Source: Gnetum montanum | Taxonomy: Eukaryota > Streptophyta > Gnetopsida > Gnetales > Gnetaceae | DNA length: 64,000 nt | NCBI GenBank assembly: GCA_015680685.1 | Contig: MNCI01036167.1 | Coordinates: 632 to 64,631 of the forward strand | Reading direction: 5' to 3' | The notes under the pieces: model-generated | The model's database searches: none | Seen by the model: only the letters and a program-made list of their open reading frames with translations | Told to the model about the DNA's origin: nothing | Shown here: positions 34,558 through 46,400 of the stretch, piece by piece | Layout: the number at the start of each line of letters is the position of its first letter | How positions within the stretch are numbered: the stretch's first letter is position 1 | Position numbers and translations under genes: made by a program

Positions 34558-34897
34558 TGATGAAAAATAAATTAGTCAACTACCACATCATAACTACAAT
34601 ATTACATCTATGATATGTAGCTATGATATCATTTTCTTTCATGTGATATTGTAGATACGATGTATCTAGGATTGGTATCAACTATAAATACTACCCACCT
34701 ACCACATTTAATGTACCTTTTGATCATCATTATAGCTAGACTCTTGATGTTTATTTCTATGATTTCTATAATAGTTAGTGAGTGTTCACATTATTGTTTG
34801 AAGCAAATGTATGAAGTCTTTATTTGAGTGCATTGTACTTGGACACTTTGCATGACTAGCAATAGAGATTGAGATTCACCATCATAATCATCATCCT
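34558..34897 (+). mobile_element. Element C 3' LTR, left piece
   Basis: It starts TGATGAAAAATAAATTAG after a region that aligns to the B polypurine block. U3 has GATATC/GATACGATGTATC near-palindromes (34617-34667), then CTATAAATACTACC (34682). It breaks at ATCCT (34893-34897), the target site of element D. Confidence 0.75.
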
Positions 34898-36038
34898 TAA
34901 AACATCCCAATGAAAATTTGTGTTACAATCCATAGCCAAAATTCTAAGTGAAAAAATAAAGGTATATACAAGTACCTTATTTTCTCAAAAATCTTGCATT
35001 ATGACCCTATATTACTGGAATTTAAGGTAGTTTTTAATGTAGAATATGAGATGTGTAGCCTATACACTATATATCTCATACATCCCAGCTTGTGGAAGCT
35101 AAAAAGGGCTTCACAAGCTATAAATGCTTTATCTCCCAGCTTGTGGAAACTGCAAAATCCATTTATGTTGGCTTGATGGGGTTAAAAGTACTTCAAAAGC
35201 TACAAAATTTGATATCTTAGCCTCATACGCTGAGCATTGCAATTCCATATGCTGAACAACCTACAAAGACAACTTATAAGATTTGGGCTATAATCCAATA
35301 TGTTAGACATTCTAGTCTCAAACACTGGGATGCATGTGAGGACAACATACATAGAATAAAAATTAACTAAGCTTGCTCATATGTTGAATGCAAGTGTTTC
35401 AGGTGCTATGGAATTTGTAATCATGGAAAAATTAACCGACAACAAATAGCGACCCAAGGCCTATTTAAATAAAGATCTATTTCATTGTATGGACTTTGAC
35501 AAATTTGCATCTAGACCAAACTTGAGACTTTCAGAGTAGTGCAGATACCCCATAGTCGACAACCATTTTCTCCCCCAACATAGATCACAATAGCAGAAAA
35601 AACTAGTGGTAAGTAGAGTTTAAAGAGTAGATCGTACAGGATACTTGTGGATAGACCATCCTACATAACACATCCTGCTAGCTATATCAATCCTCAGGCA
35701 TTTCCTTTGAGCACTTGGGTATTGGTATCTTGAAACTTGTACTCTCTAAACTTTGGTTATATGAAATTTTCATCATTTTAATACAAGTTTGAAATTTTAT
35801 TCGTTTACCATAATTTGCTTTACATTTTATCGGTATTTGGATCTAGCATGTTAACTGCCTTTTCATATGCTTTATGTTTTTATTACACACACTAGTAATA
35901 GATTTATAAATCTCTGGGTGATCGACAAGATCATCTAGGATGCTTGGGATCCTTTTGCAAGACCCATAGATCCAAAGTTAAAATTGTCCCATACTCAAAT
36001 TTATTGGATCTCTAGCACCAAATTTTTTAGGCACTACA
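34898..36038 (+). mobile_element. Element D left LTR
   Basis: It holds an inverted repeat AGCTTGTGGAAGCT...GCTTCACAAGCT (35087-35119) directly followed by the TATA box CTATAAATG (35118), then a third half-copy of the stem. Downstream are repeats of a CATACGCTGAG/CATATGCTGAA motif (35222-35260). It ends AATTTTTTAGGCACTACA. Confidence 0.88.
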
Positions 36039-36399
36039 ATTTTCTAGAGTTAGAAGGAGGGCCTCTGCTCAACTTCTTTGCTAAAACCTATTGTGAAATT
36101 TTCTGTTAGCATTTACTTTAGCCTGTGAACCTATTTTGTACAATGAAAATTAATGTTGGGCTTTTCTGAAGTCCAGCCTATGACCTATAGCCAATTTTGT
36201 TACATTTAAATTTTCTCTAAAGCCCAGTGTGTGCATTGCAACTTGTTTGCTTGCAACTACTATCATTTCAAAATTTAGTTTCATTAAGATATAGTGTGCT
36301 GGGTTACCATCATTTTCTAGGGATTTTAAAACATAAACATTATTTCTCTCAATGCAATGCACAACACTGCCATGGCCTCATGCATTGTCTTTGCAGTTG

Positions 36400-36735
36400 T
36401 AGTGTACATTGCAAATCCTTGTTTACATCATTCACATTTTTTAGTTTCTTAGCCATTTTTATTTAGTAAGTTTTAAGGGAAAATTTTCAAATTGTAGCAC
36501 AATGTAATTAAGGCTATGTAGTCTCATACACTAAAGCTTTCATTTGCTGAGACTACCCCATACGCTAGGATTTCCTGCATCATATGCTAGGATTGTCTCA
36601 TACACTAAGGCTCTCATAAATTGAGGTTCTCAAAAAGACTCTCACAAGTTGGGAAACTTAATCGGTTGTTTGGTTTAGCACCTTGTTTATGCCTTTTTGT
36701 CATTCAATCATTTTACTGCACAACATAGTACATAT
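36400..36735 (+). other. Element D leader with CATAYGCTAGG-type repeats
   Basis: The untranslated stretch before the first gag ATG contains several short repeats: CATACACTAAAG, CATACGCTAGG, CATATGCTAGG and CATACACTAAGG (36520-36615). They resemble motifs in the D LTR and in the 85-bp array. Confidence 0.5.
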
Positions 36736-37904
36736 GACCTCTAACCAGGAAGCCATATGTATTTACCATCCCAAGGATCCAGCTATGGTAGAACGTAGGT
36801 AGTTCCTTAGATGGATGGGGCTAGAACCAGCTTACACAAATATCAATGAGAAATATTACAACTTTATCTATGTAAAAATTCAAGCTAGCTTGTTAGTCCC
36901 TCACAAAGAGTTGGAATTAAAATGTTAGTTTGAAATAATCCACAAAAATGAGGAGTGTGTTTCCTTACCTTATGACTAAATTAAACTAACTAATTTTCAT
37001 ATGCATATGTTTGCACAACTAGTAGAACTAGAGGAGGTGAGTGAGAAGATTATCTTAGACAAAAACCAAGAGGAATAGAATGAGTTTAAGGTCGTGTATG
37101 AACTAGATACTTTCATAGGAGATCTCTTACAATGATTAGCCTCAAAGGAAACCATCCCTACTCCACACCTCTAATATCCTCTATGGATCAAATTTCCCAA
37201 TCTATTCCCTTATATCCTACCATGTTCAAAATAATACTAATCTCAACTAGTGTTCCACTCCACCTCCCTATTCATATTAATTCCTTTGACAACTCAACCT
37301 TGTTCAATATGATCATCATTAGTGGTATTTACCATACTACCTCTTTTCATCATTCTAGCAAGCCTCTCTATGGGACCCCAAGCTTCACGAGCCTCTCATA
37401 CTTCATTCCCTTTATCTCTCATGGGCCAACTCAAACCCCCTCCTTCTTCAACCCACCTGCAACGGTAGTCACACAACCTCTCCTGTCTATACCAATGTCA
37501 ATCTCATAGCCCCACGTCATTCACCCTCCCTCACAACCATCAATGTAAACACCTGCAGCCTAGAGGGATGCCCCAAGACTTGGATCAAGCCTTCCAAATG
37601 ATCCAAGACCTTACCAAAGAGCTATAGAAGCTTAAAGCTAGCACAACACAAATGGTGAAGGTCATGAATTTCTAATAGGATGATCCTATAAGTCTTGTTG
37701 TTCCCCAAATAACATTACCTGCAGTCATGTCTATACTAAACTTCACCAAATATAATGGTGAAGAAGATTCCAATGCACATATGGTTACCTTTTAGCCGGA
37801 GTGCCTCTTTTTACGAGCTTGGCCACATACAATATTATGCATTTTCCTTATGTCCCTCAAGGAAAAGGATTTAGATTGGTATCAAACCTTACCTAGAGTT
37901 TCCC
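36736..37904 (+). pseudogene. Element D gag (decayed)
   Basis: ATG at 36736 begins MTSNQEAICIYHPKDPAMV. An acidic/Lys-rich stretch follows (VELEEVSEKIILDKNQEE, 37021-37077), then a Pro/Ser/Thr-rich region (37132-37560). A helical stretch (near 37578-37660) leads to the capsid start LNFTKYNGEEDSNAHMVTF (37738-37794), a TAG, and MSLKEKDLDWYQTLPR (37850-37897). The last two are the 'FxGxxDPxxH' and 'LKDxAxxWYxxLP' parts of Ty3 gag. Frameshifts occur before the capsid. The gag reading frame continues without a break into the aminotransferase segment, and the rest of capsid, knuckle and pol are absent. Confidence 0.65.
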
Positions 37905-38500
37905 AAATGAAGGAGAATGGGTTGGAGCTAATAGCTTCACTCTATAGTGAGAATGATACTTCATGCTTCCCAAATGAAGTTGATGATAAACTCATGTTTG
38001 GTGTAAAATGCATTTCTCTAGCTAGTCTCCCTAGGATGTATGATAGAACAGTTACTTTAAATTCATTAGGAAAGATACTCTCTTTAACAAGATGGAAAAT
38101 TGGTTGGGCCATTGCCCTACCTCATTTGACATGGGGAGTTAGGCAAGCTCATTCATTCCTAACATTTTGACATCAACTCCTATGCAATGAGCAACTACCA
38201 TAACTTTGCAGGCATTAGATTCTTATTATAAAGATCTTGTGAGAGATTGCAAAGTTAAGAAAGATATATTGGTAGAAGGTCTTAAGGCCATTGGATTTAT
38301 TGTTTATGATACACTTGGCATATACTTTTTATTGTTGACCTTATCCCATTTAGGTTTGAAAATGAGGTTGCATTTTATGAGCATCTAATTGAAAAGGTAG
38401 GTGTTGTTGCTATCCCAACAAGTGTTTTCTATTTGAACCCCATGGAGGGCAACCATATTGTAAGGTTCATATTTGTCAAGGAAATTGAAGAAACTATTGG
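37905..38500 (+). pseudogene. Captured host aminotransferase fragment (class I/II, PLP-dependent), fused to gag
   Basis: Immediately after gag, in the same frame, come ENGLELIASL, NEVDDKLMF, ISLASLPRMYDRTVTLNSLG and K (codon 38072-38074), the position of the PLP-binding lysine. Next are LTRWKIGWAIALPHLTWGV and RQAHSFLTF. After a frameshift at about 38168 it goes on with ALDSYYKDLVRDCKVKKDIL, VEGLKAIGFIVYD, then FENEVAFYEHLIEKVGVV, AIPTSVFYLNPMEG and IVRFIFVK. This is the C-terminal half of a plant kynurenine/glutamine-transaminase-like enzyme of fold type I. It runs about 600 bases with no intron, so cDNA capture is likely. Arg replaces a conserved Gly after the lysine, and a TGA stands where the family has Trp. 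Confidence 0.85.
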
Positions 38501-38753
38501 TAAATTCCCCAAGAGGCTCTTGTTGTGTCCAAATGAGGGATTGATGGAGGACTCCATGGATACTAATTTTAAACTGGAATTTGAACCAAAATTTATAATG
38601 GAGGACTTCTCTCAAAACCCAAACATTGACGAGAAACCTCCTATCACTCTTAGAGAGTATATAGAGAAAATGAAGCCATATATTTGCAATAGATGGATTA
38701 GGAATAGAAGTGAAACAAAAAATCAAGACAAGACATTTCAAAAACACAACTGA
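38433..38753 (+). CDS. Open frame spanning aminotransferase end and an unidentified tail
   Basis: A 106-codon frame. Its first 20-25 residues belong to the aminotransferase (NPMEGNHIVRFIFVKEIEET). The rest, from KFPKRLLLCPNEG through DFSQNPNIDEKPPITLREYI, is not recognised. It is acidic and polar and may be a second captured segment or element-specific sequence. It stops at 38751 just before the tandem array. Confidence 0.45.
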   Translation: MNPMEGNHIVRFIFVKEIEETIGKFPKRLLLCPNEGLMEDSMDTNFKLEFEPKFIMEDFSQNPNIDEKPPITLREYIEKMKPYICNRWIRNRSETKNQDKTFQKHN

Positions 38754-38823
38754 CTACCAAGCCATTATCATCTAACTCCCAGTTCCATGGAAAATTCTAT
38801 TTTGATTTCACACTCTACGAAAT

Positions 38824-39325
38824 CAAGTTCCATAAGCTATGATAGCATATAGAAGAACATATTTGTGAGCATATAAAAATTACTATTTTAGCTCACATGT
38901 CAAAAGCCTAAGTTTCATAGAAGAGTGTACATGTGAATACATAAATTATTATTTTAGCTCATATGCTAAAAATCCAAGTTCCATATGCTATGGTAGCATA
39001 TAGAAGAGCGTACGTGTGAATACATAAAAATTACTATTTTAGCTCACATGCTAAAAACCCAAGTTCCATATGCTATGGTAGTGTACCAAAGAGCGTACAT
39101 CTGAACACATAAAAATTGATATCTTAACTCACATGTTTAAAACCCAAGTTCCATATGCTATGGTAGCATATAGAAGAGTGCACGTGTGAACACATAGAAA
39201 TTACTATTTTAACTCACATGTTAAAAACTTGAGTTTCATATACTATGTTAGCATATAAAGAGCATACATATGAACACACAAAAATTACTATTTTAATTTA
39301 CATGCTAAAAATCTAAGTTCCATAC
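38824..39325 (+). repeat. 85-bp tandem array, about six units
   Basis: Units start CAAGTTCCATATGCTATGG and continue with GTAGCATATAGAAGAGCGTA, a GTGTGAAcACATAAAAATTA stretch and a CTATTTTAGCTCACATGCTA segment. Starts lie at 38824, 38908 (shortened), 38975, 39060, 39145, 39230 and a partial at 39313, so the period is 85. It lies in the 3' half of element D. Confidence 0.88.
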
Positions 39326-39539
39326 ATTGCCTAGTAGACTTCCTAAAAACATGGAAATAAAAAAATAAAAAGAGAATTCTTTGTTTCCATATGTTATGTG
39401 TGAGAAAAGTGGTTAGAAAATTAACTAGATACATTGAACCTGGACCTAAAACTGACCATGGCCTCTACATGCTATGAAATAGTAATGTTTGGCTTTTCTA
39501 AACTAGTTTGACCATGAAAATCCATTAATTTAACAATTA

Positions 39540-39970
39540 AAAGCATATTTTTCCTAATTTTCACAATTTATAGCCTAATTTTTCCTAATTTTGATAATTT
39601 ATAGCTTGCTTTTCCTAATGTCGGCCATTTGTATATTTTATTAAATTTTTGCTTATCTTAAATACAAAATGACTAAAAAATATTAAATTTAATTAATTCA
39701 TGCTATTTTGACATTTCTTACCTTATTTGATCTTGCTTAATGATGTTTGCCATATTTTTTAACCTTATTTTTACCTCATTTTACATTGTTTTGACCAAGT
39801 TTTAACCTTAGTTAGCCATATTTTTCTCTATTATTACCTTATTTTACCTTGCTTTGCCTTATAATGATCCTACCTTGCCTTATTTAGCCTTGTTTTATTG
39901 TTTTTTGACTTTATTTCATCTTATTTTGATTTATTATTATAATATTTTGCATTATTTAGCAAATTATTGT
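39540..39970 (+). repeat. Low-complexity TTATTTTACCTTG-type tract
   Basis: Degenerate short repeats: CCTAATTTT(CA/GATAA)TTTATAGC, then TTATTT(TA)CCTTG-like units. No gene is visible. Confidence 0.65.
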
Positions 39971-41452
39971 AAATGCCACTTGATGTGCTTATGTTGACAT
40001 GTAGGGTTAAGCTATGGAGATGAGGAAGTAATTCGGCTAGCCTTTGAGACTAAGTAGATCCTCCATGTAAAGTTGCTCAACCAAGCTACACTCGAATGCC
40101 TAAACTAGAAGCCTAAAAGCCTTTGGCCATATAGCCTCAATGTTTTGAAATGTCTTAACTACCATTAACCTTGAAATCAGAAACATCACAGAGGTTTCCT
40201 TGGTAGAATTTCCCATTTTCTTCCATAATGGTGAAAAGAAAATGCATGAAACCAAGTTCCTCACTAGAACCTAGCTTGATCAAGACATCATCAAACCCTT
40301 GCATGGAAACATGAAAGCCATTGAATGACCTTGATTACATCTAAAGTTAACATGTTTGCTTTTAGTGTTGTTGGCCTTTGTTTACGAGTTTCGATAGATG
40401 AATGATGTCGACAACTCCTGTAGCCTACAACAAATAGACTTGCATGACCTCATATATCTTTTTGGCATATCAAAACATTACAAACCTTGTTTGAATCTAC
40501 AAAGCATGAAACAAAGTGCTCATGTTTTACCAATTGTAACCAATAATGGCCTATATCTACTTGTTGCCTCATATGGCCTTATGTACTCTCTTGTAATCAC
40601 ATGTATTTTTTGACTTGTTTTCTTATCCTCTTAAAGTTGTGCTTGTAGGATGAAGCTTGGAGTTATTGCAAGGATGCAACTCATCACAACAATGAGTTAC
40701 CATGCAACCTAGATACATGAGATTCGGTTAGCTTGTCCAACTATGCCAAGAGCACTTACCTCACATCACTTTTGTTGCCCCTCTTGAACCATATCCTCAT
40801 AACCAAAATACATCCTTCCCTACCTTGCTAACAATAAATACCTATGTTTGACACTCATGCACCATGGTCATGTGGCATCTTCTTCGACATGCTCTAACAT
40901 CAAGTTCGTTGGATGCAACACATCTCATTCAACGAGAAAATAAAACAAAATTCGACCTTGAGAATGAAACCCAATGAAGGTTTTGTCCCTAAAAAAAATG
41001 ATGAAAAACTTTAATAAGAAATCCAAGAGGTCAATGAATCCTAATGCAAAACAAATGGCTCCAAACAAAAAAGGTAGGAGCCTAGTGGCCAAAGAGGCCC
41101 AAGGATGGAGTGTTGGTTCCTCCAAAACATCATTGAGTAACCAGCAATTCCAACTTGAAGCATGAAGACCTTTTCGGTAGATTCACATTTGGCAACCATG
41201 ACATCAACACTTTGAATTCCTTGTTAGTCCATGTGATCATTCCTTGATAACCAATATAGCCTTACCTCATCCCAAACTCATAATATTTCATCGTGATCTT
41301 ATTTCACCATCATGAGCACTCCTGGGTATAGTTTGATAGCTACTGAACCAAGCATAGAGAGGGAGCATTGGTGATAAATATGTGGTGATGTTTCGTATTT
41401 ATTATTGATGTCGCTCATGTCAATCCTAAAAACATCAATGAAGAGGAGCTAA
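39971..41452 (+). other. Element D 3' interior, unidentified
   Basis: Plus-strand frames at 40398-40613 and 40974-41165 (Lys/Asn/Gln-rich, KKMMKNFNKKSKRSMNPN) have no recognised product. A translation read through stops gives no RT, RNase H or integrase motif. A purine-rich GAAGAGGAGCTAA precedes the right LTR and may be the polypurine tract. Confidence 0.4.
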
Positions 41453-42609
41453 TGAAACACCCCAAAGAAAATTCGTGTTACAATCCATAACCAAAACTCT
41501 TTGAGGAAAAATAAAGACAAATACAATTGCCTTAATTTCCTTGAAACCTTGCATTATGGCTCTGTATTACTAGAATTTAAGGTAGGTTTTAATGTAAAAT
41601 ATGATATGTAAAGCCTATACATTGTAGATCTCATATATCCCAACTTGTGGAAGCTAATAAATGCTTCACAAGCTATAAATGCCATATCTCCTAGAGTGTG
41701 GAAGTTGCAAAATCCATGTATGCTAGCTTGAGGGGGTTAAAAGTGCTTCAAAAGCTAAAAAATTTGATATCTTAGGCTCATACATTGAGCATTGCAATTC
41801 AATACATTGGATAGCCTCCAAAGATAGCATATAAGATTTCGACTTTAATCCCATATGTTTGGCATTCTAGTCTTGTATGCTAGGTAGCATGTGAGGGTAG
41901 TGTATGGAGAAAAAAAATTAGCTAAAATTGCTTGTACCTTGCATGCAGGTGTTCTAGGTGCTATAGAATTTATCAAAAATCTTGTAGTAATCATGGAAAA
42001 ATTAACCAACAACAAAATAGGAACCGAAGACCTATTTAAATAAAGATCTATTTCATTGTAAGGACTTTTGGCAAATTTGCATCCAAACTGAACTTGAAAC
42101 TTTTAGAGCACTGTAGATACCCCAAAGTCGGCAACCATTTTCTTCTCTAGTGTAAATCACAATTGTAGAGAAAACTAGTGGCTAGTGGAGTTCAAAGAGT
42201 AGGTCGTACGTGATACTTGATAATAGACCCGACTACAGAACACATCCTACTAGTTGTATCGAGCCCCAAGAATTTCCTTTAAGCTCTTGGGAATTAGAGT
42301 CCTAAAACTTGTATTCTCTAAACTATGGTTATATAAAATTTTCATCATTTTAATACAAGTTTGTAGTTTTATTTGTTTGCCACATTTTGCTTTGCATTCT
42401 CCTTGCACTTGGATCTAGCATGTCAACTACCTTTTCATACACTTACATTTTTATTACACACATTAGTAAGAAATTTATAAGTCTCTGGGTGATTGGTAAT
42501 ACTATCTAGGACACTTCAGATCCTTTTGCGAGGCCCATGGATCTGAAGTTTAAACTATCCCATGTTGAAATTCCTCAAATCTCTAGCACCAAATTTTTTA
42601 GGTGCTACA
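41453..42609 (+). mobile_element. Element D right LTR
   Basis: TGAAACACCCCAAAG...TTTTTTAGGTGCTACA. The AACTTGTGGAAGCT / GCTTCACAAGCT stem (41642-41674) and TATAAAT box (41674-41680) are preserved. It differs from the left LTR at many positions, so the insertion is not recent. Confidence 0.88.
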
Positions 42610-43417
42610 ATCCTAGTCTTGTTTCAATAAAATGCAATTAACTAGAAGAGTTATTTTGCACCAATTACCTCTATGAAGAGATATGTAGTTTTTTCACATC
42701 ATCTTTAATTATTTTTTCCTTGTATTTTTTAATATATCTTTTAGTGGCTTTCTTAGAATAGTGATGTGGTATCCTTTTTTTATAGGATCATTGTTTAATC
42801 CTTTTTGCACATGCTCAAATCATCTAAGCCATCATTCCTATAACTTATCTAAAAATAAAGATGAAGATTATTTTTTAAAATTGTAGCATTTTGACATAGA
42901 ATAGATTTTACTTCTCAAACATTTATTTTCTAATGTTATCTACTTTCTACTATACCTAGATTAATATTTACTTTTCATGCATAATAGTAAATGGAAAAAA
43001 TAAGGAAAACTATTTTTAGTGTAATGTGTAATCATTTGATAATCCAGTAGCAATATCACTTGGTATGCCCAATAATGTATTGCTTGGTAATCCAAGTAGT
43101 GGTTACATTAGTCTAGGATGTGTATAAAAAATCATGAATGGATGTTTATTACACTTAGGCTAGATTAGTTTAATCTATTAAATTCTATATCTTATCTTAA
43201 ATTTTTAAATGGTTGTAACAATATCATATCATGTATCTTGCCTTGGACTAAATCATACATCTTAAAATTCTAACTAGTCCAAGTGAAAAGATAGTGATCA
43301 ATAATCATGTATCAACTATCTAAAAACCATGCTAGGCCCATTCACAAATTATGAAAAAATTACTCACAAAACTTGTGAATTGTATGGTTGGACATAGGGC
43401 ATGCTCACCACTCATTA
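42610..43417 (+). mobile_element. Element C 3' LTR, right piece
   Basis: It resumes with the ATCCT duplication. From about 42990 it aligns to the B LTR (TTGGTAATCCAAGTAGTGGTTAC.., CTAGGATGTGTATAAAAA.., ATGGATG). It ends CACCACTCATTA (43417), the counterpart of the B end ACTACTCATCA. The part at about 42640-42950 is extra relative to B (see the LINE fragment). Confidence 0.65.
42640..42950 (-). mobile_element. LINE 3'-end fragment in the C LTR
   Basis: Minus-strand reading gives a basic stretch (KRIPHHYSKKATKRYIKKYK) preceded by a degenerate W/M-x-AC-x-KR segment, like the C-terminal tail of plant RTE-type LINE proteins. The string CTCAAATCATCTAAGCCAT(C)ATTC is close to TTCAAACCATCTAAGCTATTC in the LINE at 60.8 kb. 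Confidence 0.4.
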
Positions 43418-46400
43418 GTAAGCCCTATCACCAGCCCAATCATTATAATAAGTCATATTTTTATTTGTTGTTAGTGTAAGTTTAGCCCTATGTTTTAAGA
43501 GGATTGGAAAAGAATTATACTAAATTTAAAAGATGGTCATTAGGGATACTAGAATCATCGTTGGATTTAATATCAAAGTTAGACTCTTTAAAAAACAACA
43601 AATTTCTCTTTATCTTGGATTCCTTCAGTTTCTCATATTACAATCCCTGGGAAAATTCCCTTCCACTAAATTCAAAATATTTAAAAAGGATTTCTAGCTT
43701 TTTCAAATAAACTCAAACCTTTCTATTGGTAGAGGTTGCATCACACATGAATTTACATGCAAAATGTATTAATAAAACTAGTAAATATAAATTAAATAGT
43801 CCAAAACTTCAGGCCTAGGAATATTTATTTAAGATTTACCATCTTAGTCTAAGTCTTATTTAATTAAGTCATAAGAACAATCACTTTTCTATATGACCAA
43901 ATAATTATCTTATGAACTATTCACACTTCTTTAAATAACATCATTATGACTTAAGGTGCTATTAATGTGCTATGGCTACCCCTAATTCATGTTGAGTTAT
44001 TTCTTAATATAACATAAAAAATATCACAAATAATTTAAAATTTACAAATTCTAATCTTAGTAGCATTCAATCCATACATAATAATGTACAAAGCCTTCAT
44101 GTGTTTTATGTTACTAATGATACATAAGTAATATGATCATGAAACACATATGATGGAATGCATAAAAACTTAATCTATATGTTTTAAAATAATTCTTGAA
44201 TAGCATTTTACTCATGTTAGAACTTTACTTGACTTGCAACTACAACACAACAAAGCCATTCCTAAATCATGTAAATGTAGCCAATTGATGCAATAGCAAA
44301 ATAATAGTCTTGCAAGCTTTGATGGCTACTTGCTACCAATGCATAAAATGTTCATACTTTAGATGCAATGATATACAAAAATGCTTTATTTGTCTAATAA
44401 ATTCATGCATTCTAAATAACCCTTTTAAGATATTATAAATCAAATTATTGCTATGGAAAAATATGATTATGACTTAGGATGTTGTGAATACTCTTAAGTC
44501 ATATTAATATTTCCAAATATTATAATGTAAAAAGAAATTCTTATATCAACTTATTCATAAATAATCTTTATACATTAGCTTCAAAATGACATAAAAGTTA
44601 GTGGCTTGCTCAAGTTTATATGAACTAGCTGATGAAAGTTCATTTAGAAGTTGTTTCTATGTTTTGTAATATCTTGAAGAATCCTCTTGAGGCTTGTGTT
44701 TAGCATTTAGCTTTGTCCCTAACCTGAATGTTTTGCATGTTGTTTTCTAAAAGATGCAAATGTGGAAACATTTTTTTTGGGGCCACTTCATGCTCATTCC
44801 ACTATGTCTAAATGTTTCTAAAATGCCATATTTACTAAAGTCGATAAAATATCATTATTTTAGTAGTCGACTCTTTGGGAATGAGCATCAATGTAACACT
44901 ACTATGTAAAGATAAGAACTCATTTTGTGACTTAATTTATACACTAAAAACCTTATCAAGATTAACCTGCACCTATCCATCATCATGTGAGACATTAACA
45001 TGACTCTTACCCAATAGAAGGTTCATACCCCTCATAAAATATTAGTGTATGACCATTGCTTTGGTGATCATAACACAAAACAGAATAATAATGTATAAGT
45101 AAAGTAAAGGCAAACAAGTTTTCATATGAGCTCAACTACAATTCATTGAAGTTATCTCATTTTACAATCACTATCATAGTTGTCTTAAGATGTATTATAG
45201 TGTTTATTATTTAACTACGTAAGTCTACATAAATTGTTGCTTATCTCTAGTTCTTTTATTGTTGTTAGTGTTTACTTCATATCTAGTTATCATTGTCTTT
45301 CAATGTCCATCCAACAATATAAATGTATGTATAAGGATGTATGAAAGCTGGAGTATAATTGCTTTCATTTCTATTATGATTTCTACTTTCTCCTCATCCT
45401 GGTTGGACATAACATTATAATTGTCTTTAAACCACTATTTTTTTAATTGCGTTGCTAATGACCTAGAAGTTGATTTTTTACTAGTTTTTAAATTTTGTTT
45501 CTAGGGTATTTCTATGTATGTTTTATTCATTTATTTTTACTATGTTTATTAACCACATGTGATCTTTGACATCATAATTGGTAGCAAAGCCATATTGCAC
45601 TTGTGATGGTTTTTTATTAGGTTTTATTTGTGGTGGCTTTTTATTCTTTGTTTATTTTCTAATTTTAGGTAAATAGAAAATTTTAAGAATCTTTGACAAA
45701 TGGACGGCATTTGATTGTTGAATTTGATCTTGCACATGTCATGAAATCAAATTGGAAGGATCTTAATAAAAATTCAAATTAAGTCTTTTTCATTTTATGT
45801 TTTGTATCATTTCTAAAATTGAAATTCTGAAAAATGTAATAACCAATAATGTAGTTCCTTCTCCTCATCAAAAGAAAGAAATGTATAGAGTGTCTTTAGT
45901 TTATGACTCTAAGAGAGTTCTTAGTGCATTGATTCATAAGTTCCTCTTTACTACATTCCATACCTTAAATGATTTTATAAATAGTCACAATAGCATGTGT
46001 AGTCAAGCTAAGAAAATCTATAATGTAAATATTTGTGATATAAAAATGATAATTCAAGGATAAAAATTCTAGAAAGAAATATCTTGTTTAATTTGTATTC
46101 ATTGATCTTAATAAAGGTTCTTTTAAAAGTCATCCTTCCTCAATAGTGGAAATTTTCCCTAGAAAATAAGATGAAGAGCCTACACTAAAAGATGAAGGGT
46201 CTTATGAAATGAGAAATTGAAGTTCTAACACTAGGATATTTTGCTAGAAATGATGAATGAGTTCTTGTTATAGTAAATAGTGGAAGAAAGTCATGCTATG
46301 TAGAAAATGATTACAAAGATATGTGGAATCTAGTTTTGCTAGTTGATATGTGAGTGATATGTATAATACAAATGTATAGGAAAATCATATTTGAGCTATA

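Larger units (their letters stand above)
34898..42609 (+). mobile_element. Element D: 7.7 kb LTR element without pol, with 5-bp TSD
   Basis: Direct LTRs of 1141 bp (34898-36038) and 1157 bp (41453-42609) are flanked by identical ATCCT (34893-34897 and 42610-42614). The termini are TAAAACATCCCA/TGAAACACCCCA on the left and GGCACTACA/GGTGCTACA on the right. Contents in order: gag start, gag capsid joined to a host aminotransferase fragment, an unidentified ORF, an 85-bp tandem array, low-complexity DNA, two unidentified short frames and a purine-rich GAAGAGGAG next to the right LTR, which suggests plus orientation. I found no RT, integrase or clear primer-binding site. It is a non-autonomous element nested in the LTR of C. 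Confidence 0.88.
29520..43417 (+). mobile_element. Element C: ORF3-bearing LTR retrotransposon relic, interrupted by D
   Basis: The visible parts are the spacer (29520-31621), ORF3 (31622-34338), a decayed polypurine region and the 3' LTR. The LTR is in two pieces, 34558-34897 and 42610-43417, because element D is inserted in it. The spacer and ORF3 are diverged homologues of those in B. No gag, pol or 5' LTR of C is seen, so the left part was deleted or lies under the 28.6-29.5 kb relic. Confidence 0.7.

Noticed and set aside
36150-36466. Overlapping frames on both strands after the left LTR of D
   Set aside because: Untranslated leader; no family resemblance and no gag motif before 36736.
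37132-37509. 125-codon Ser/Thr/Pro-rich frame
   Set aside because: Probably one frame of the low-complexity N-terminal part of D gag; not a separate gene.
43504-43710. 68-codon frame
   Set aside because: No ATG at its start, no family recognised, isolated in AT-rich DNA.
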